Virus record (IMG/VR): IMGVR_UViG_3300023063_000001
Span: 1 to 64,000 of that record
Reading direction: 5' to 3' (one strand)
Length of the DNA stretch: 64,000 bases
Origin: a virus
The translations under genes were made by a program, and so were the position numbers. The notes below the pieces were generated by a model. The model was given only the letters and a program-made list of their open reading frames with translations. It had not been told where the DNA came from and searched no databases. Positions 30,638 through 38,906 of this stretch are shown piece by piece (the stretch's first letter is position 1; each line of letters starts with the position of its first letter).

Positions 30638-30807
30638 AAAATTACATGCGGATTTAAAACCTTCTCTGATTGACTTGGAAGCCAAATATAAGGCGACAGG
30701 GCGCAAGGGTAATGCCAGCGTGAGAGACTAAGTGAGAGGGGCACTAAATAGTGTATGCGATAGTCCAGCGCACAGTCAGAACTATATTTGATTACTGACA
30801 GTGTGAG
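30638..30807 (+). ncRNA. Group I intron (170 nt, no ORF)
   Basis: The 5' exon ends AATCCGT and pairs fully with GCGGATT (30648-30654) as P1, placing U-G at the splice site. P7 is GACTA (30726-30730) with TAGTC (30761-30765), P8 is CACT-AAAT-AGTG (30742-30753), and the intron ends in G (30807). Removal restores the frame and the NPCVEIGM active-site motif. Very compact, with no endonuclease inside. Confidence 0.9.
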
Positions 30808-32045
30808 GTGTAGAAATTGGTATGCTTCCAATTGCAGAAAATGGAGACTCTGGTTTTCAATTCTGTAATTTGACAGAACTTAATGGTAGCAAATGTGTGG
30901 ATAAAGAATCTTTCTTTAGGGCTTGTAAAGCCGGAGCTATTCTTGGGACCCTTCAGGCAGGTTACTCAAACTTTAAATACTTGTCAGATGCAACACGTCG
31001 CATTACAGAGAAAGAGGCATTGCTTGGGGTTAGTATTACCGGTTGGATGAACAACCCCGATGTGCTATTTGACCCACAGAATATGATTGATGGGGCCACA
31101 GTTGTAAAAGATATTAACTCTGTTGTTGCTATTTTATTGGGTATCAATCAAGCTGCACGGACAACAGCAGTAAAACCCTCTGGTAATGCTTCTGTAGTAC
31201 TAGGCACAGCTTCAGGTATCCATGGAGAACATAGCCCTAAGTATCTTCGTAATGTACAGATGAACGTAGGAGATGAGGTTACACGCATTATTACAAAGAC
31301 CAACCCTAAAATGGTTGAATCAAGTGTTTGGAGTAGTAATGGAACAGATGTTGTAGTTAGCTTCCCTGTTGAAAGTAAAGAGGGATCTATCTATAAATCT
31401 GATTTGATGGGCGTGAAGCAGCTTGAGTATGTAAAGACAGCACAGCAATATTGGATTGAACACGGTACAAACTATGAGCTTTGTGTTGACCCTGATCTTC
31501 GTCATAACGTAAGTAATACCATCACAGTTGATGATTGGGATGAGGTTGAGGAGTATATCTACAACAACCGTAAATGGTTTGCTGGTATATCCCTTCTCAG
31601 CTCTATGGGGGATCGCGCATATGCTCAAGCTCCATTCACAGAAGTATTCACTGCACAACAGATTGTTGATATGTATGGTGATAGTTCAATGTTTGCATCT
31701 GGTTTGATTGTAGGTGCATTACAAGCTTTTGGTAACAATTTGTGGATGGCTTGCGATACTGCATTGGGATATGGACTTAAACTTGACCCTGAAGATTCAT
31801 CAGACCTTTTAAAGCGTGATTGGGTACGACGTATCAAGAAGTTTGCTGAACGAAACTTTGAAGGTGATACTATGAAGCTTACGTTTATGCTTAAAGATTG
31901 TCATAATCTTCATAAGTGGGTGGGAATCAATAATAACTTTATTAATGTGGATTTCTCACAAGATTTGTCTCAGCAAAGCTATACAGAAGTTGATACAATG
32001 GGTAGCCAAGCCTGCGCAGGGGGTGTCTGCGAGATAAGCTTTTAA
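30808..32045 (+). CDS. nrdJ: Class II ribonucleotide reductase, exon 2
   Basis: The last two bases of codon 328 (Cys) to the stop; reads VEIGMLPIAENGDSGFQFCN. Cys328 in NPCVEIGM is, by family comparison, the thiyl-radical cysteine that starts catalysis. The C terminus ends QACAGGVCEISF, two Cys five residues apart, matching the redox pair that reloads the active site (C731/C736 in the Lactobacillus enzyme). TVKPSGNASVVLGTASGIHG is the conserved phosphate-binding loop region. An independent ATG at 30822 is an artefact of the interruption. Confidence 0.9.
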
Positions 32046-32054
32046 GAGAAAATA

Positions 32055-32246
32055 ATGGACTACAAAGAGCTAATGAAATCTGTGGGTGTACAATCATGTG
32101 TCACCCACTCGTGTCCTCAGTGTCAACAGCCGGTTAAATGCGAGGTTTCTCAAGGTAAAACCTTTTGTTGGTGCTTCAACGTACAGAGTAAAGGGTTGGA
32201 TATGAATGACGTTTGCATGTGTAAAAAGTGCCTTAAAGAGGCTTGA
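32055..32246 (+). CDS. Cys-rich zinc-binding small protein (63 aa)
   Basis: 63 aa with eight or more cysteines: SCVTHSCPQCQQPVKCEVSQ and FCWCFNVQ ... VCMCKKCLKEA. The CPxC and CxCKKC pairs suggest one or two structural zinc sites (cysteine-rich CWC-like family seen in phages and bacteria). Follows nrdJ by 9 nt; its TGA forms part of the -35 of the next promoter. Confidence 0.65.
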   Translation: MDYKELMKSVGVQSCVTHSCPQCQQPVKCEVSQGKTFCWCFNVQSKGLDMNDVCMCKKCLKEA

Positions 32247-32271
32247 CACCACCCACAATTTCCACCATACT
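32243..32271 (+). promoter_or_regulatory. Rightward promoter overlapping a terminator
   Basis: TTGACA (32243-32248), 17-bp spacer CCACCCACAATTTCCAC, CATACT (32266-32271). The predicted start near 32278 lies within the left arm of the terminator at 32272-32310. Confidence 0.7.
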
Positions 32272-32310
32272 AGCCTCAAGAGCAGAAATGCTTTTAGAGG
32301 CTTTTCTTTT
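32272..32310 (+). terminator. Strong intrinsic terminator
   Basis: AGCCTCAAGAGCA (32272-32284), GAAA loop, TGCTTTT-A-GAGGCT (32289-32302), then TTTCTTTT. It should stop transcripts from nrdJ. Confidence 0.85.
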
Positions 32311-32327
32311 ATCTAGGATAAACAAAC

Positions 32328-32549
32328 ATGACTACACTAGAAATCCTGTCCCTCATCCGCCTGGGACTTTGTCACATTTCCTCAAGCGTGACAAAAGAGA
32401 CAATGGCTAGGAATGCTGGACATTCTCAAGGGCAAGCATCCATGGCCATCAAGATGGGGGTTATCACTATGGATGATTTCAATTCTATTTTTAAAGATGT
32501 GGAAAAAGAAATACTTACTTGGTATGCTAAAAACACCAATATCTTTTAA
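32328..32549 (+). CDS. Small HTH-like protein (73 aa)
   Basis: 73 aa (MTTLEILSLIRLGLCHISSS...). The segment VTKETMARNAGHSQGQASMAI resembles a short helix-turn-helix (plasmid-type regulators), but the match is weak. First gene after the terminator-promoter element at 32243-32310. Function unknown. Confidence 0.55.
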   Translation: MTTLEILSLIRLGLCHISSSVTKETMARNAGHSQGQASMAIKMGVITMDDFNSIFKDVEKEILTWYAKNTNIF

Positions 32550-32565
32550 ATAGGAGAAATTAATT

Positions 32566-32700
32566 ATGAAAGTAATTGAAATTTATTCTTTTCAAACATT
32601 GATGAACATGCTAACATCTGATGCTTGGGAAGTGGAGAGTGAAGATGATGGGAATTTTATCTTCACACAAAATATTTATCTTAATGGGAGAAAGAAATAA
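32566..32700 (+). CDS. 44-aa acidic protein
   Basis: ATG at 32566 after TAGGAGAAATTAATT, TAA at 32698-32700. Product MKVIEIYSFQTLMNMLTSDA then an acidic end. Coupled by one base to a following 18-codon frame (32700-32756, MSEFKAFLSGEDDAPKKS). Confidence 0.5.
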   Translation: MKVIEIYSFQTLMNMLTSDAWEVESEDDGNFIFTQNIYLNGRKK

Positions 32701-32736
32701 TGAGTGAATTTAAAGCCTTCCTTTCAGGTGAAGACG

Positions 32737-32952
32737 ATGCACCTAAAAAGTCTTGAGCCCGAAGCAATGCCGGTTGATGAACGCCCAACGCACGAGCCGT
32801 ATCAACGTGAATACCGGTGTCCTACTTGCCAGCAATGGCGGCCGATGATTCGACGTGGCGAGAAGCCGCCTTGTGGGCAGACAGCACAATGCAATGAACA
32901 AGAAAAATCCCAGCCCGCTGAGCCACTAAAAGAATGGTCCGGCAAATACTGA
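32737..32952 (+). CDS. GC-rich Cys-containing small protein (71 aa)
   Basis: The start ATG at 32737 (MHLKSLEPEAMPVDERPTHE) follows AGGTGAAGACG; a GTG at 32704 is an alternative. REYRCPTCQQWRPMIRRG and PPCGQTAQC are a likely zinc knuckle. The stretch 32755-32950 is visibly richer in G and C than its surroundings, pointing to transfer from a higher-GC source. Function unknown. Confidence 0.55.
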   Translation: MHLKSLEPEAMPVDERPTHEPYQREYRCPTCQQWRPMIRRGEKPPCGQTAQCNEQEKSQPAEPLKEWSGKY

Positions 32953-32961
32953 GGTACTGCG

Positions 32962-33138
32962 ATGAAATGGGTTGATGGATTGGTTATTCTTATCACTCTC
33001 CTAATTTTCTTAATTGGGGGTGGAATATGGATAAATATGAAAGCTGAAGAAGTATCTGTAAACGGAGTTTATGATTTAAGGAATCATAACACAAGTACTC
33101 CAAGGACATTTGAATATATGGTAAAACACACAGACTAA
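32962..33138 (+). CDS. Membrane protein (58 aa)
   Basis: ATG at 32962, TAA at 33136-33138. The product starts MKWVDGLVILITLLIFLIGG, one N-terminal transmembrane helix, followed by about 30 polar residues. Last gene of the rightward arm. Could be a small lysis-control or exclusion peptide, but nothing supports a specific role. Confidence 0.6.
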   Translation: MKWVDGLVILITLLIFLIGGGIWINMKAEEVSVNGVYDLRNHNTSTPRTFEYMVKHTD

Positions 33139-33150
33139 ATTATGGACATA

Positions 33151-33191
33151 AAAATGCCCCGGCATCCTTCACAGGACCGGGGCTTAGTTTT
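33151..33191. terminator. Bidirectional terminator between convergent arms
   Basis: GCCCCGG (33156-33162) pairs with CCGGGGC (33177-33183); flanked by AAAAAT on the left and TTAGTTTT on the right, so it can end transcripts from either strand. Confidence 0.9.
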
Positions 33192-33246
33192 GAGATAGGC
33201 TATGGCGGGCCTATGTCCGTAGAACGGTTCTTATTGTTATCTTTTA

Positions 33247-33795
33247 TTATTTACGGGTTGTCACTGTTTGCGTGTTTAGATTGTTTTGTATTACCCGAAC
33301 ACCACTCTTGTTAGAGGATTGAATGTTATAAAGCTTTTGTTCAATAACCTCTAGACGAGATGTTGTTTTACTGTTTGTGGTGTCCACTTTCTCATCAATA
33401 CGATTGATTTTATTTTCTATATATTCCATGTTACTTTCAACAGGAGGGGTTACTTCAGGGATCGTCTTATTGTCAGTGGGAGTATTTTCAATAATAGGAG
33501 AAGGGTCTTTTTGGTAAAGTTCATACAAATCATCAATTCGTTTAGAATAGAGCTTGGATCTATCTTCACGAAGTTGAATGTATCTGTTAACGTTGTCTTG
33601 CTGTGTCAAGATCTTTTGGTTAAGATCTGATACATCATTATTAATTCTAGTAGTAAGTTCTTTCTCTACACTGTCAATACGGCTTTCGTAGGCATGGCGA
33701 GAGCTAAATTGATAAACGAGGAAGAGGGCTAATATGATTATAAGAAGGTTGGCTGAAGGGCCTATTATTTTTGTTATCCACATATCTAGCCTCAA
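33247..33795 (-). CDS. Membrane-anchored coiled-coil protein (182 aa)
   Basis: 182 aa. One transmembrane helix near the N terminus (about 10-27, GPSANLLIIILALFLVYQF) then a long charged helical region with heptads (ISRVEKELTTR-like, NKINRIDEKVDTTNSKTTSR). Topology N-in, C-out in the periplasm, as for i-spanin-like or lysis-modulating proteins. Last gene of the late operon, behind the spanin-like pairs. Function unknown. Confidence 0.6.
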   Translation of the reverse strand: MRLDMWITKIIGPSANLLIIILALFLVYQFSSRHAYESRIDSVEKELTTRINNDVSDLNQKILTQQDNVNRYIQLREDRSKLYSKRIDDLYELYQKDPSPIIENTPTDNKTIPEVTPPVESNMEYIENKINRIDEKVDTTNSKTTSRLEVIEQKLYNIQSSNKSGVRVIQNNLNTQTVTTRK

Positions 33796-33807
33796 CTGCT
33801 GAAACGG

Positions 33808-34089
33808 CTATCTTGAGCTTTTATCTGATTGTTGCAAAAGGCGAACAACCATATCAAGCCTTGAATTCATTTCTGAAAACTTAGTCTCCATACTACGATT
33901 CAATCTATCCTCCATCAACTGACCTGCACTCTGTGTCATGGTGGTTGTAGAGATATTGAACACCCGGTCTTCCAAGTGTTGAAAGGAATTGAATTGCCAT
34001 CCAATCAATACAAACAGCAACCCAATCAATGCGCTTTTTACAGTTTCAAAGTTTCTATCTTTTTGCGCATTTAATTCTGAGTTAGGCAT
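33808..34089 (-). CDS. Small membrane protein with coiled coil (93 aa)
   Basis: 93 aa. Transmembrane helix at about residues 18-36 (KSALIGLLFVLIGWQF) and a helical periplasmic tail (MEDRLNRSMETKFSEMNSRL). Start ATG at 34089 directly abuts the lipoprotein gene at 34090. Possibly a second small i-spanin-like or holin-associated protein. Confidence 0.55.
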   Translation of the reverse strand: MPNSELNAQKDRNFETVKSALIGLLFVLIGWQFNSFQHLEDRVFNISTTTMTQSAGQLMEDRLNRSMETKFSEMNSRLDMVVRLLQQSDKSSR

Positions 34090-34350
34090 TTAATTCTCCA
34101 TCCTCTTTAAAGTGTTGATTTTCCATACTTGAAGCGTTTTAACCTTCTGGCTACACTTTCCAAGATTATTTGTTTGTAAGCTCCAAGCACTAGCAAGAAG
34201 AAGCTTATCTTTCTCAGTGTTACCTGACAATGTAGGGGGAGGGGAGATGATGCAATCTGATAAGAGCGCATCCGATGGAAGTGGTGGGGTGGGGTTATTA
34301 GAAGAGCAGGCAGCAATGCTAAAACATATGCAAAGAATAATAATCCTCAC
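34090..34350 (-). CDS. Rz1-like outer-membrane lipoprotein (86 aa)
   Basis: 86 aa. Signal peptide with lipobox IAAC (Cys15), followed by a proline-rich stretch (NNPTPPLPSD), typical of Rz1-type o-spanins. Start overlaps the stop of 34347-34835 by 4 nt. It would pair with that inner-membrane protein to bridge the periplasm and fuse membranes at lysis. The second such pair in this cassette. Confidence 0.65.
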   Translation of the reverse strand: MRIIILCICFSIAACSSNNPTPPLPSDALLSDCIISPPPTLSGNTEKDKLLLASAWSLQTNNLGKCSQKVKTLQVWKINTLKRMEN

Positions 34351-34835
34351 TCTTTACACTCCTTAGCTGAAGGAACCGTGGCACAATAAGAATCTTTCAT
34401 CATTGTGTTAAGCTCTTTATTAACAACAGTTTTTACCTCTACGGTTGTAGTGACTGTTTCAGTTTTAACTTTAGTAGGTTGATTAAGGGCTTTATCAATA
34501 ATAATGTCTTGTACTTTAGAAATCTTATCATTAACTTTAGTGGCTGTCTTATCTACACCTTCATGCGCTGGTGTTATTACAGGAAGCATAAATTGATTTC
34601 TTTGTTTTTCGTTTTCAGCCCTAAGATCCATAATCTGTGTATGACTATTGACCAAGTCTATTTGTAGAAGTGCTATTTGGTCTTTCATTCTTAGGGACAT
34701 ATTAGCTTCCCGTTCGATTATAAATACCATCACAAATAAGGCTATGAAAGAAACAACACCATACCATATATGTAGGTCATTCTCTACATACCACCCTTCT
34801 AAACGTCTAAACAAAGACTCTTCATCATCTTCCAT
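34347..34835 (-). CDS. i-spanin-like inner-membrane protein (162 aa)
   Basis: 162 aa. Transmembrane helix at about 22-42 (IWYGVVSFIALFVMVFII) with a short acidic cytoplasmic N terminus, then a coiled-coil periplasmic domain (IALLQIDLVNSHTQIMDLRA) and a threonine/valine-rich region. It fits an Rz-type i-spanin with the lipoprotein at 34090-34350 as partner, but is longer and more complex than usual Rz. Confidence 0.6.
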   Translation of the reverse strand: MEDDEESLFRRLEGWYVENDLHIWYGVVSFIALFVMVFIIEREANMSLRMKDQIALLQIDLVNSHTQIMDLRAENEKQRNQFMLPVITPAHEGVDKTATKVNDKISKVQDIIIDKALNQPTKVKTETVTTTVEVKTVVNKELNTMMKDSYCATVPSAKECKE

Positions 34836-34846
34836 ACTAAATAACC

Positions 34847-35128
34847 TTACTTAGTTTTATAAATGAGTAACTGAGAGGCTGTCCACTTACGTTGACTGTC
34901 AATCAACAACTGATATTGTTGTATACAACTATTGTTCTGTACATATGCCTTGGCAAGCAATCGAACAGTGTCTCCAGCATCAACAGACGTACAAGGAGTG
35001 ACCATCAAACTACTTGGCATCACCACCAACACTTCCTTGGACTGCACTACTTGATTGCTGCAAGATTGTAAGCAAAGAAGAGGGAAGCTTGCCATCAATA
35101 TCAACAACATCTGTTTCATCTTGTACAT
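34847..35128 (-). CDS. Rz1-like lipoprotein nested over Rz (93 aa)
   Basis: 93 aa. Signal peptide with lipobox LQSC (Cys23) after MKQMLLILMASFPLL. Overlaps the 3' end of the Rz-like gene (35010-35462) by 119 bp in another frame, the classic nested Rz/Rz1 arrangement. The mature protein is longer than lambda Rz1 and has two more Cys. The start may be 35128 or the ATG at 35119. Confidence 0.7.
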   Translation of the reverse strand: MYKMKQMLLILMASFPLLCLQSCSNQVVQSKEVLVVMPSSLMVTPCTSVDAGDTVRLLAKAYVQNNSCIQQYQLLIDSQRKWTASQLLIYKTK

Positions 35129-35462
35129 TCGTATTAGCCTGTTGTGTTGTAGCCTTTACAGGCTTCTTGGGAAGGGCATCAATAGCATTAAGCTTCTTGT
35201 CTTTCACATCAACAATCGTGGCTGTAGCTGTTTGGTATGCAGCTAATGCTTTATCTGTTACATCACAAGAAGCTGTCTTATCTATCAAGGATTTATCAAG
35301 AGTTTTGTTAGCATCTTGTGCCACCTGTACCTGAGCTTCAAACTTGTCAGCTTGAGTCTTGGAGTACCAGAAAAGCCCGCCGAATAGGAGAGTTGATGCC
35401 ACTAATGCAGCTATGATGTAGAGCAGAATAGAACTTGAGATTGATGTAAACCAACTAAGCAT
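35010..35462 (-). CDS. Rz-like i-spanin (150 aa)
   Basis: 150 aa. Transmembrane helix at about 10-32 (SILLYIIAALVASTLLFGGL) followed by a helical periplasmic domain (QADKFEAQVQVAQDANKTLD) with one Cys. Positioned after holin and overlapping the Rz1-like lipoprotein gene. It would link inner and outer membranes at the last step of lysis. Confidence 0.75.
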   Translation of the reverse strand: MLSWFTSISSSILLYIIAALVASTLLFGGLFWYSKTQADKFEAQVQVAQDANKTLDKSLIDKTASCDVTDKALAAYQTATATIVDVKDKKLNAIDALPKKPVKATTQQANTNVQDETDVVDIDGKLPSSLLTILQQSSSAVQGSVGGDAK

Positions 35463-35764
35463 TATTTAGTCTCCGTTGAAGCAACAGGATCAGTGACAGT
35501 CTCAACATGGGCATTAACAGCAATGTTCACTTGAGTGTCGGGAGGAGACTCATCTGTCTTCAAAGATTCTTGTGGGATGTACCGAAGAATACCAATAAGA
35601 GTGCCTAGTGTGAATGTAACCCACGCAAACACTTGAGGAGTGACTACAGCAGCTAACATAGGGACATTGAGTTGAACAATAGACAAGACAGCAAGAAGAA
35701 AAGACAACTTAACAGTATGTGATTTCCACAGTTTGCGATAGTTTGGCACGAGGTTAATCTTCAT
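35462..35764 (-). CDS. Holin candidate (100 aa)
   Basis: 100 aa. A basic N terminus (NYRKLWKSHTVKLSF) precedes two predicted membrane helices (about 17-36, LLAVLSIVQLNVPMLAAVV, and 40-58, FAWVTFTLGTLIGILRYI) and a polar tail. Size, topology and position directly after lysozyme support a holin of the class with two or three helices (DUF7940-like). It would open the inner membrane to release lysozyme. Overlaps the Rz-like start. Confidence 0.75.
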   Translation of the reverse strand: MKINLVPNYRKLWKSHTVKLSFLLAVLSIVQLNVPMLAAVVTPQVFAWVTFTLGTLIGILRYIPQESLKTDESPPDTQVNIAVNAHVETVTDPVASTETK

Positions 35765-35779
35765 CTTGCATCATCTTCT

Positions 35780-36208
35780 TTATGAAAGGAATAAAGCTTT
35801 TTCTGCTGCCCTACGTTTTACTAACCCCGGTAAGATAACTCCTCCGGCATGTGTCCACTTAGGAAACTCAAGACTCGCCCCAGCATAATCACCAAGATTA
35901 AGTTTTTTGAGTAGTGTTGATCCACCAAGACTTCCTAGCCCTAAGTTGAAGCTAAAGCAAACAAGAGCATCAAATTGATTTTGGTTAAGAAATACTTTTA
36001 CAAGCTTACTAACACCAATCTCAAACCTAGACAAATCTACAGTAAGTAGAAGTTCAGCTTCAGCAGCAGTTATTTTCTGCCCCATTTGTACGTGTGACCC
36101 AGTCGAACCATATCCTATAGTTGTAACACCAACAGAATCTTTGTATGCTTCAAGTCTAAGCCCTTCTGAGGCTTTAATCAGGTCAATACCTTTCTGACTT
36201 GTTTTCAT
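35780..36208 (-). CDS. Endolysin, T4-type lysozyme (142 aa)
   Basis: 142 aa, glycoside hydrolase family 24. The catalytic triad Glu15, Asp24, Thr30 has the exact E-x8-D-x5-T spacing of T4 lysozyme (E11, D20, T26) within SEGLRLEAYKDSVGVTTIGY. GLVKRRAAEKALFLS is the conserved C-terminal helix. No signal or SAR helix, so it needs the holin. It cuts the glycan between MurNAc and GlcNAc. Confidence 0.92.
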   Translation of the reverse strand: MKTSQKGIDLIKASEGLRLEAYKDSVGVTTIGYGSTGSHVQMGQKITAAEAELLLTVDLSRFEIGVSKLVKVFLNQNQFDALVCFSFNLGLGSLGGSTLLKKLNLGDYAGASLEFPKWTHAGGVILPGLVKRRAAEKALFLS

Positions 36209-36221
36209 ATCTACCTCTTAC

Positions 36222-36243
36222 AAAATAGACACATCCTTGTGTC
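36222..36243 (-). terminator. AAGGAT hexaloop hairpin, copy 3 (terminator-like)
   Basis: Minus-strand GACAC, AAGGAT loop, GTGTC, then TATTTTG, 8 nt after the stop of the fibre gene at 36251. Same loop as the hairpins at 22130 and 27020. Confidence 0.6.
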
Positions 36244-36250
36244 ACTAAAT

Positions 36251-38170
36251 TTAAATACCCGTCGATACAATCTTACACGTCACTAAGTTTGCTGTACCTG
36301 ACCCTGTTTTACTCATCTGCCATACATGCCCCGGACTGATAATAAAGCTAAGACTTTGAGTTACAGTGTGTGGGGTTGTCTGTGCAGATACAGCAATGCC
36401 TGTACGGGCAGAGAGTACGCTAGCATTCTTGCCTGTATAGATAGTGATGGTTGAATCACTTGAGGTAGTAGGGGTTAGGCTATAAGCTAACGAGATTTCT
36501 ACAGGCACCCCATAAGTGTTGGTGTAGTTTGTACCGGATACAGGAGTAGGAGATGCCGGAAGTGTTCCTGGATTTGGGTGGCCAATACGCCATTGGTTCA
36601 AACAACCAGCAGCACTAAGATCTGATACAGTGACGCCCGGATTACCAACAACAAGTTTATTAGCGTCAGCATTACCACCAAAGATAAAGAAACAATCAGG
36701 GGTCGATGCATATGTCACTTTAAAGTCATTGTACAAACCATAGATTTCAACACCAATCTTATCAGGAGAAGTACAACGCTCCATGGCGATAATATCAAAT
36801 ACTAAGTCATTACTATTGTTATCCGTACCGTCTGGATTACCAATAATCATGTGCTTGAAGTTGGTGACAAAGTTTTTTATCTTGAATCGGTTAACTTGTG
36901 TAGCGCCTACAGAAGCACTTATAGATTTAACAAAAATACCAATACCATTGTAGCCAAGGATTCCAAAGTTGAAATCGTTGTCTTGCATGTGTTGGCCAGA
37001 ATAGATATTGTTTGTGGAGTTGAAATAATATCCAGCAAAAGTGAAAGCTAAAGCTGCTTTACATTTAAAGTCACTAAACTGTACATTGCGATATTCAATA
37101 CCAATACTACCAGATGTGTTGTATCCGGTTGGGTCAGCCGAGTTACCATTAATAGCCCGCAACCCTTCAAGCTCTACATCAAAGTCTGTACGACTAATAG
37201 TTGGGGCTACACTCCCTGCAATGATTGCTGCACCCGTTGTAGGGGTGTATTGAATAAAGCTTTTAAATCTTGCATAAATAGGTGTGTCAAACACCAAACT
37301 ACTTGCAATAACCAAAGGCATTCCGGGAGGTGATGTCAAACCACCACGCACACCTTCGGATGTTCCTGTGATACTGCCAGCCCAATTGATTGCAGCTTGA
37401 ATCTTTGCTGCTTGGTCAGTACCGTTATTTACAACACCCCATTGACGTAAATCAGTTATGTTGTTGTGTATAAGCTTAATGCGTACACCATTAGCAACCC
37501 ACACCGTACCATTATTAGCAACACTTGTGGTATCCGAAGCATCAATATAGTAGTCTCCCTGACCACCATCACCGATAGTATTATAGCCCATGGTTGAGAA
37601 GCGTTTCACACGCCCTGTATCCAAAGCTGCGATCTGTTGTGCTGTGTCTAATACAACACGCCCCAACTGACCAAATGCTTGGTTTAGTGTGTCTACGTTT
37701 ACAGCAATGGTGCTAGGAGTTTTAAAGGTTGATGTGGTTGGTACAGCCACTGTCCCTGAAAAAGTAGGTGATGCAATATTAGCTTTAGTGGCTAAAGATG
37801 TGGTTACATCAGAGCTATTAGCCTTTGTAGCAATGGCTGAGGATAGATCTGAAAGAGCAGGTTGAAGCTGTGGAAGAGTACCATCAAAGACGTACAATGC
37901 ACCCGAGGATTTAATCTTAAATTCAAACCACTGAGGAAGTGGAGTAGAATAATAAGCACCCTCTACGACATAATAAATACGCTTATCAGTTTTAAGGTAG
38001 TAGGCATTTCCGTTAACGGCTGTAGGAAGTGTATCTACTAAACCAATAACTGTTGAGTCAAAGAGGTAGGAGAATTTTAGAAGGTCTTCATCAACCCCAG
38101 TATTCCATTGACTCTCTCCATAACTCCAACCATACTTGGCTTCAATAAAAGGGCTTGTTTTTTGTGGCAT
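36251..38170 (-). CDS. Tail fibre/spike with beta-helix domain (639 aa)
   Basis: The start ATG at 38170 (MPQKTSPFIEAKYGWSYGES) is preferred over a TTG at 38182. Residues about 1-100 resemble the DUF2793-like N-terminal attachment module (WSYGESQWNTGVDEDLLKFS); about 130-200 are short linkers; from about 195 a pectate-lyase-like right-handed beta helix (RVKRFSTMGYNTIGDGGQGD, RQWGVVNNGTDQAAKIQAAI) begins. It probably binds or degrades a surface polysaccharide. Confidence 0.75.
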   Translation of the reverse strand: MPQKTSPFIEAKYGWSYGESQWNTGVDEDLLKFSYLFDSTVIGLVDTLPTAVNGNAYYLKTDKRIYYVVEGAYYSTPLPQWFEFKIKSSGALYVFDGTLPQLQPALSDLSSAIATKANSSDVTTSLATKANIASPTFSGTVAVPTTSTFKTPSTIAVNVDTLNQAFGQLGRVVLDTAQQIAALDTGRVKRFSTMGYNTIGDGGQGDYYIDASDTTSVANNGTVWVANGVRIKLIHNNITDLRQWGVVNNGTDQAAKIQAAINWAGSITGTSEGVRGGLTSPPGMPLVIASSLVFDTPIYARFKSFIQYTPTTGAAIIAGSVAPTISRTDFDVELEGLRAINGNSADPTGYNTSGSIGIEYRNVQFSDFKCKAALAFTFAGYYFNSTNNIYSGQHMQDNDFNFGILGYNGIGIFVKSISASVGATQVNRFKIKNFVTNFKHMIIGNPDGTDNNSNDLVFDIIAMERCTSPDKIGVEIYGLYNDFKVTYASTPDCFFIFGGNADANKLVVGNPGVTVSDLSAAGCLNQWRIGHPNPGTLPASPTPVSGTNYTNTYGVPVEISLAYSLTPTTSSDSTITIYTGKNASVLSARTGIAVSAQTTPHTVTQSLSFIISPGHVWQMSKTGSGTANLVTCKIVSTGI

Positions 38171-38171
38171 A

Positions 38172-38885
38172 TTAAACCCCAATAGCTAAGTAGTTTACGG
38201 TTATGACCACTGGATTAGGATTCCAAACAGTGAAACCTGTAGTGGTGCGAGTGGCCTGACCTACTGCATACTGATTACCTGCTGTAAGTTGAGGCGTCAA
38301 TAGCAGTTGAAATACAGCACTAGTGAAGGCAACATCAAAGTTTAGTGCAGTAGTGGTGCTACCAACAGCGCTCACTTGACCCCACTTCAATTGTATACCG
38401 CCGGGTAGGATTTGCTTACCGTTAGAATTAGATACTTGCTGACTGCCTGTAAAAGCGTTAGCAAGCTGCAAAGGACTGATGAAAACAGTGTTATCAGTCA
38501 TTGCCCTTGATTGAGCGGCAGTTGCAACATTAGGACCTAGAGCACTTGTACTATCAACAAAAGCTACCCGCCAGCTTGATGTTGTGTCTCCGACAGGATT
38601 GATGTTTGTGTTAGTGATCAAGCATTTGTAGACAACACCATCGCTACCCTGTGTGTAACTGGAGTTTGCTTGATAGCTTGTAATAGAATCCCAAAGAGCA
38701 ACACCGTATTGGTTAATGTGTGCAATAGCTTGATCTTGTCGTCCATCAATATAATTGAAGTACTGCCTTGGTGGAATGGTGTTAGCTGACCAACCATTTG
38801 CTATATAGGAGTCAGGCGGGGCAAGTACATCGCCTGAAGCTGCCCATATTTTGTTAATATCTGCTGGTTTTGTGATCGCAGCCAA
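38172..38885 (-). CDS. Tail fibre with gp53-like tip (237 aa)
   Basis: 237 aa. About 65-95 (WDSITSYQANSSYTQGSDGV) resembles a carbohydrate-binding CBM5/12-like turn; the C-terminal 85 residues (LPGGIQLKWGQVSAVGSTTT ... FQLLLTP ... VNYLAIGV) match the gp53-like receptor-binding tip seen in many tail fibres. Follows the DUF2612 baseplate gene, and overlaps nothing else. Confidence 0.75.
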   Translation of the reverse strand: MAAITKPADINKIWAASGDVLAPPDSYIANGWSANTIPPRQYFNYIDGRQDQAIAHINQYGVALWDSITSYQANSSYTQGSDGVVYKCLITNTNINPVGDTTSSWRVAFVDSTSALGPNVATAAQSRAMTDNTVFISPLQLANAFTGSQQVSNSNGKQILPGGIQLKWGQVSAVGSTTTALNFDVAFTSAVFQLLLTPQLTAGNQYAVGQATRTTTGFTVWNPNPVVITVNYLAIGV

Positions 38886-38906
38886 TTGAATATTCCTTCT
38901 TAAAAT

